A stretch of 64,000 nt of DNA from the NCBI GenBank assembly GCA_018287875.1, contig JAGVVL010000002.1:6386001-6450000 (forward strand), in the 5' to 3' direction. A program made the position numbers and the translations under genes. Positions 59,959 through 64,000 of this stretch are shown here, one piece after another. The DNA comes from Nigrospora sphaerica (lineage: Eukaryota > Ascomycota > Sordariomycetes > Amphisphaeriales > Apiosporaceae). Below the pieces are notes generated by a model. It did not search any database, was not told the DNA's origin, and saw only the letters and a program-made list of their open reading frames with translations. Within the stretch, counting starts at the first letter, position 1. Every line of letters begins with the position of its first letter.

Positions 59959-61308
59959 ATGCTCCTACGACGACTACAGAGGCCGCTGACGCGTTCCCCC
60001 ATAGCCACGGCCGCTGCATCGTCATGGCAATCCATTGTCCGCCCCTATGGTGCCGGAGCCGGTGGTAAAGACGACGGTGGCAGCGGCGGCAGCGGCGGCG
60101 GCGGCTTCGATGCGCACGAGAACTACCACCGCCCTCCCAACGGGGGCGAGGGCGAGAAAAAGTCCCAACCGCGAGATCCCACCCCACCACCCGCGCAAGA
60201 ACCGCCCACCCGGGGCGTGCAGGAGAAGAAGCCGCTCTTCGAAGAGCTTTTCCCCGCCGAGGCCAAATCGGCGGCAAGCGCCCCGCGTGGTGGTGGTTTT
60301 GATTTCGACGCCGAGTTTGACTTCCTCGAGGCCTACGCCGAGGGCGCCGCCCACCCCGATCGGCTCCGCCGCTACGACAACAGCACCGTGCTGACGCTGG
60401 GCAGCGCCTCGAAGCACCTGGCCGAGTCGGACTTCCTGCGCCTGGGGGCCAGCGGCGCCCGCCACGTCGAGGGTTGGTCGTCGGCAGGCATCGCGCACGT
60501 GTCGCCGGCGCGCGACCCCCACACGCTCGAGCCCCTGGGCCAGTACAGCGTTGTCTTCGAGAGCGGCGCCGCCGCCGCCGCCTGGCGCCGCGAGGTCCAA
60601 CGCATGTGGAGCTCGCGCGCGCGCGCGACAGCCCGTGCCGACGACGGCACCAAGAGCCGCAACCAGGTCAAGCAGGAGCAGCGCCGCTTCCTCGCCGCCC
60701 AGCTCGACAAGAGCCACGACGCCGTCCGCCAGTTCACTCTCGTCGCCGCGAGCCAGCGCTGGGACCTCGAGCGGCCCTTCTACACGCGTCGGGAGCAGTT
60801 GCTGGAGCGGGGCGGCACCGTGGTCGAGAAGCTTATGCGAAAGGCCGGGACGCGCTCCCTGGTTCTCGTCTCCGTCGACGGCGGCAAGCTTTCCAAGGCC
60901 ACACTACAGGCGGCCATCCACGACGACGGGGACCAACGCAATCTCCCCTGGCGCGTCAAGGGTCTCGACAGCGGCGGTATCATGGCCTTCGGCAAGTCGA
61001 TGCTGCAGGTGCCATCTGATGCCAATACTGTGGAGAACGCGGTCCGGCAGCAAGGCGACTATACCGTCCCTCAAGTGGACGACAGCGCGGACCACTGGGA
61101 GCGACGAAAAGAAATGATGAATAAAGAGCTCCAGAACGAGCACCGACGCTGGGACAGATTCGTAGTGCCGTTCCTCGACGATGATGAGGCGCGACGCTTT
61201 GTTCGTGATTGGCATCGCCGTCAGTTGACGCTCCGCATGGGCCACGAGGACAGCGACGTCAAGGAGTGGGAGGAGAGCAGAACTCTCAATGTATCTATGC
61301 TGTGGTAA
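59959..61308 (+). CDS. Putative mitochondrial protein of unknown function
   Basis: I do not recognise this 449-residue single-exon gene beyond a general resemblance to ascomycete hypothetical proteins. The first ATG gives MLLRRLQRPLTRSPIATAAA, an Arg/Ser/Ala-rich, acid-free N-terminus typical of a mitochondrial presequence. A Gly-rich stretch (GGSGGSGGGG) and a Pro-rich linker follow, up to about residue 85. Then comes a folded-looking region: FDFDAEFDFLEAYAEG, STVLTLGSASKHLAESDFLR, HVEGWSSAGIAHVSPARD and YSVVFESGAAAAAWRREVQR. A long middle section (RQFTLVAASQRWDLERPFYT to LPWRVKGLDSGGIMAFG) and a charged C-terminus (RFVRDWHRRQLTL) complete it. There is no membrane span or catalytic motif. 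The order suggests an RNA- or protein-binding matrix protein; this is a guess. Confidence 0.8.
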   Translation: MLLRRLQRPLTRSPIATAAASSWQSIVRPYGAGAGGKDDGGSGGSGGGGFDAHENYHRPPNGGEGEKKSQPRDPTPPPAQEPPTRGVQEKKPLFEELFPAEAKSAASAPRGGGFDFDAEFDFLEAYAEGAAHPDRLRRYDNSTVLTLGSASKHLAESDFLRLGASGARHVEGWSSAGIAHVSPARDPHTLEPLGQYSVVFESGAAAAAWRREVQRMWSSRARATARADDGTKSRNQVKQEQRRFLAAQLDKSHDAVRQFTLVAASQRWDLERPFYTRREQLLERGGTVVEKLMRKAGTRSLVLVSVDGGKLSKATLQAAIHDDGDQRNLPWRVKGLDSGGIMAFGKSMLQVPSDANTVENAVRQQGDYTVPQVDDSADHWERRKEMMNKELQNEHRRWDRFVVPFLDDDEARRFVRDWHRRQLTLRMGHEDSDVKEWEESRTLNVSMLW

Positions 61309-61937
61309 ATGGCACATCGTAAAAAGGACCGGGTAGGGACCAGACTGGGCAACACGGCGCGCGTTTCCAATCGGCCGACACAGAACTGCAGCGAGAAGAG
61401 ACGAACAAGCTGGAAATGTATTAAAAACCCATATCAAAACCAAACTCCGGCCCCTCCAAATAATTGGCTGTGTTCCTTGTTGCCACCAGGTTGCCGGGTC
61501 GCGATGGCAATGGCGGCCGACATCCTCTTGCTCTGTCGTTTACTCGGTTGGCCATGTTCTCCCCGTCTCAACCGAGTGCCTGTCACGCACAGCGAGGGGC
61601 TCGTTTCGCGCGTCTATGAATGCCGGGTCTGGCGAGTAGGCGCACTTCTCCCAAGATGAAGATAATGTGTCCGTCTCGGCGCCGTCGAAAGCCGGGGCCT
61701 GTTCCTCTGTCGCGGGTTCCGGCCGTGATCTATCATTCCCTGTTCGCTTGCTGCCTGGTCTCTCTTGTGTCTTGTGCAGATAAGGCCACCGCCCACGGTA
61801 CGTACTGCCTGCCTCTCCTCGCCCGACAACCATCCCCTCATCAGCGGGGACTGCACATCTGTCTAGGCCGTAGACCGTACAGCGTTCTCCCCTCCCTCCT
61901 GTGCAGCAACTTTCTTACCAAGTCGGAGGCGTCCGAC
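61309..61937. other. Convergent intergenic region (mitochondrial orphan / Sec4-like)
   Basis: About 630 nt hold both 3' UTRs. I see no gene. Confidence 0.55.
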
Positions 61938-62763
61938 TTAGCAGCACTTGCCGCCCGAGCCCTCGCCCTGGCCGACGTTGACGCCGGATGTGCTTGCGGG
62001 TTCCGACTTGGACGTATCGATGATGCGCTTCTTGATATCGGCCGCTAGGCTGTAGAAGGCCTTGTCGATGTTGATGTTGCTCTTGGCCGAGACCTCGAGG
62101 AAGGGGATGCCAAGCTCTTTGGCCAGAGCCTCGCCCTGTTCCGTCGATACGACGCGCTTGTCCTCCCAATCGCACTTGTTGCCGATCAAGATTTTGTTGA
62201 CGCCCTCGGTGGCATGCTGCTCCACGTTGGCGAACCAAGTGCGGATGTCTATTGTTCACGTCCATTGTGAGTCGATGCTCCTATGCACTTCCCAGGGGGG
62301 GCGGGGCAGGGGGGGGTGGGGGGGTAAGGCTCACTATCAAAGGATCTCTGGTCCGTCACATCGTACACCAGGAGAATGCCCATGGCACCACGGTAGTAAG
62401 CTGTCGTGATGGTGCGGAAACGCTCCTGACCGGCCGTATCCCAGATCTGGAGCTTGACCCGCTTGCCGTCCAGCTCAATGGTTCGGATCTTGAAGTCGAT
62501 GCCGATGGTGGTGATGAAGGAGGGCGTGAAGGAGTCCTCACTAAAGCGCAGCAGACAGCATGATTTGCCTACGCCAGAGTCGCCGATGAGAAGCAGTTTG
62601 ATCTGTAGAAGGTGTACGGTCAGCCAAAGCGCTTGCCCATGCACCCCTCGAGGGTTGCGGTTGGGGACCGATCGCGGACGGGGGAGTGGCACGAGGACGA
62701 GTGCCGATAGCTAAGTGCCGAGGACCGACGTACTAAGAAATCATAGTTCCTGTTGCCCGACAT
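61938..62763 (-). CDS. SEC4: Sec4/Rab8-type exocytic GTPase
   Basis: The 202-residue Rab drives secretory vesicles to the plasma membrane and exocyst at growing hyphal tips. The three exons are 62763..62734, 62602..62335 and 62248..61938. The first encodes only [10 protein letters not shown]. The joins give [20 protein letters not shown] and [19 protein letters not shown]. The G motifs are GDSGVGKS (17-24), the effector loop [33 protein letters not shown] (about 129) and VSAKSN, with the geranylgeranylation end GGKCC. The effector loop and [15 protein letters not shown] place it with fungal Sec4/SrgA/CLPT1 rather than Ypt1. The second intron contains a poly-G run (about 62294-62324). Confidence 0.95.
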
Positions 62764-64000
62764 GGTGTCGAAATCTGAGGCTCTGGGGCCAAAGTTGGGG
62801 GAGGCAGTGGTGTTGGTGGGGGTGATGTCTCAGCAGCGGCGGTGACGGCGGGCGGGCGGGCAGCGGCGGCGGTCGCAGTCGTGACAGTGGGCGTGTTGGC
62901 GATTTGGGCGCTGGCGGCGGTGATGAGAAGGCAGGCTACGATGCGACAATGTGCAGAGGTAGGGGTAGGTTGTCGATGGATGATGATTAGTAGCGGCGTC
63001 GCAAGTTTGGCGTCACGGGTTCGTGAGAGCAAGCGTACGGCTGTGTAGATTAGGGAGGTCCAGTCACGCAGCCCGTAGCCGTGCAACCAAGAGCAAGCCG
63101 GAGACCGAGACGTGGGTGCGCGCTTGTACGAGGTACCTAAGCTACTACTCCAGGTGCTGCTTGTGCTTGCCCGCTTATTTGCCAACCTTGGGTACCGACA
63201 CAGGCAAGGTACATCTACTCACTACTAAGGAGGCAGGGAGTCTCAGATCCGATCCGGCAGGAAGGTCCTGGACTGCCCGCCTGGCCTGGTTCTGCTTCTG
63301 CTTCTGCTTCTGACTTGGTCGGGGGGGTTTGGCAGGCGGTCACCACTGCGAGTGTGGATGAACGGCCAGGATGTGGGATGGACTGGTGGTGGATGTGCCC
63401 AGTGCTGCTGGAGCGCCGTCAGTCAGACGGCGATTGACGGAGGTGGATGGTTGGATGGATCGGGGGGAGGAGAGAGGGGAGGGGGGCCCAACGCCGCACT
63501 TGCTAAGCTGTATTGGGGCCTAGAACGGGGAGGGGATGACGACGAGTAGTACCGTCGTCTTATACTAACACCCTAGGTATCTTTGTTTTTGTTTTTTTTT
63601 ATATTTGCCGACTCCCATTACATCTATACCTGGTAGGCCGCGCTCCAGGGTCTGATCTGAACGCGCTGCTGGGCCACCTATAGAAAGAACCCTAAGGAGC
63701 TTACGTATCCAAAGGGTATGTACATCCACCTACACACCGTACGTACTTGACTGGCTTGACCGACAGATACACTGATTCACCAGCCGATCTACCAAGGAGA
63801 AGGAGATGACACGACGCCCTGAGCAACAGACGAAACGGAACGCACGGGGCGAAGACAGACAACAATCCAGGCACAGCGCCCTCTCTCCTTCCTATCTTCG
63901 CTAGCCACCATACACACACCGGTTCGAGCATAGGAGGCGGGGGGTCCGTTCACACTGCCTCGGCTTCCGGCCTGCCCGTTTCAACGGACGAGCCGTCAAG
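62764..64000. other. Promoter side of the Sec4-like gene and right window edge
   Basis: About 1.2 kb upstream of the Sec4-like gene. It contains G-rich GGCGG/GGTGG stretches near 62.82-62.87 kb and GATGGA-type repeats near 63.45 kb. TACCTA/TAGGTA motifs are at about 63.13 and 63.57 kb. I see no second gene reaching in from the right edge. Confidence 0.5.

Noticed and set aside
60022..60717. 231-codon minus-strand frame over the mitochondrial orphan
   Set aside because: It is Ala/Val/Leu/Gly-rich shadow text. The sense frame has a coherent presequence and domain structure.

Overview
The window is nuclear DNA of a filamentous ascomycete (Pezizomycotina). Class Sordariomycetes is my best guess, from the look of the cullin, AreB/ASD-4, Pho84-type and Psy2 proteins. 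The DNA is GC-rich. The introns are short (about 55-110 nt), with GTRHGT donors, CTRAC-type branch points 10-25 nt before a YAG acceptor, and third-position G/C in exons. I find nineteen protein-coding genes. Eighteen are complete and one runs off the left edge. I rebuilt every multi-exon gene by hand from splice signals, reading phase and family similarity. I see no tRNA, rRNA, CRISPR array or intact transposon.

Layout, left half: a partial YeeE/YedE-type membrane transporter (-) and an MDR oxidoreductase (+) are divergent. The MDR gene is convergent with PSY2, the PP4 regulatory subunit 3 (-). A gene-free stretch of about 7.5 kb follows, to a Ser-rich orphan protein (+). After another gap come a mitochondrial K+/H+ exchange-related protein (-) and an Srf1-like phospholipase D regulator (+). 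Next are cullin-1 (-), a secreted GH10 xylanase (-) and an AreB/ASD-4 GATA factor (-).

Layout, right half: a ribosome and translation-factor cluster holds KRR1 (+), ENP1/bystin (-) and HGH1 (+). Then come a Pho84-type phosphate permease (+), a small DUF427 protein (-), a flavocytochrome b2 (+), a Rab GTPase with a long insertion (+), an Afg2-like AAA ATPase (-), a mitochondrial orphan (+) and a Sec4/Rab8-type GTPase (-).

Most genes are conserved housekeeping genes. I see no secondary-metabolite, defence or conjugation system. The best leads are regulatory or structural. The areB locus has two upstream coding exons, then a roughly 700-nt intron that holds six same-strand HGATAR sites in 205 bp just before an internal ATG; this suggests an internal, GATA-controlled promoter. 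A perfect 10-bp inverted repeat sits in the ENP1/HGH1 divergent promoter. A TAGGTA/TACCTA motif recurs throughout the intergenic DNA. The Afg2-like protein has a DD Walker B in its first AAA domain. The Rab has an insertion of about 50 residues between its G4 and G5 motifs.
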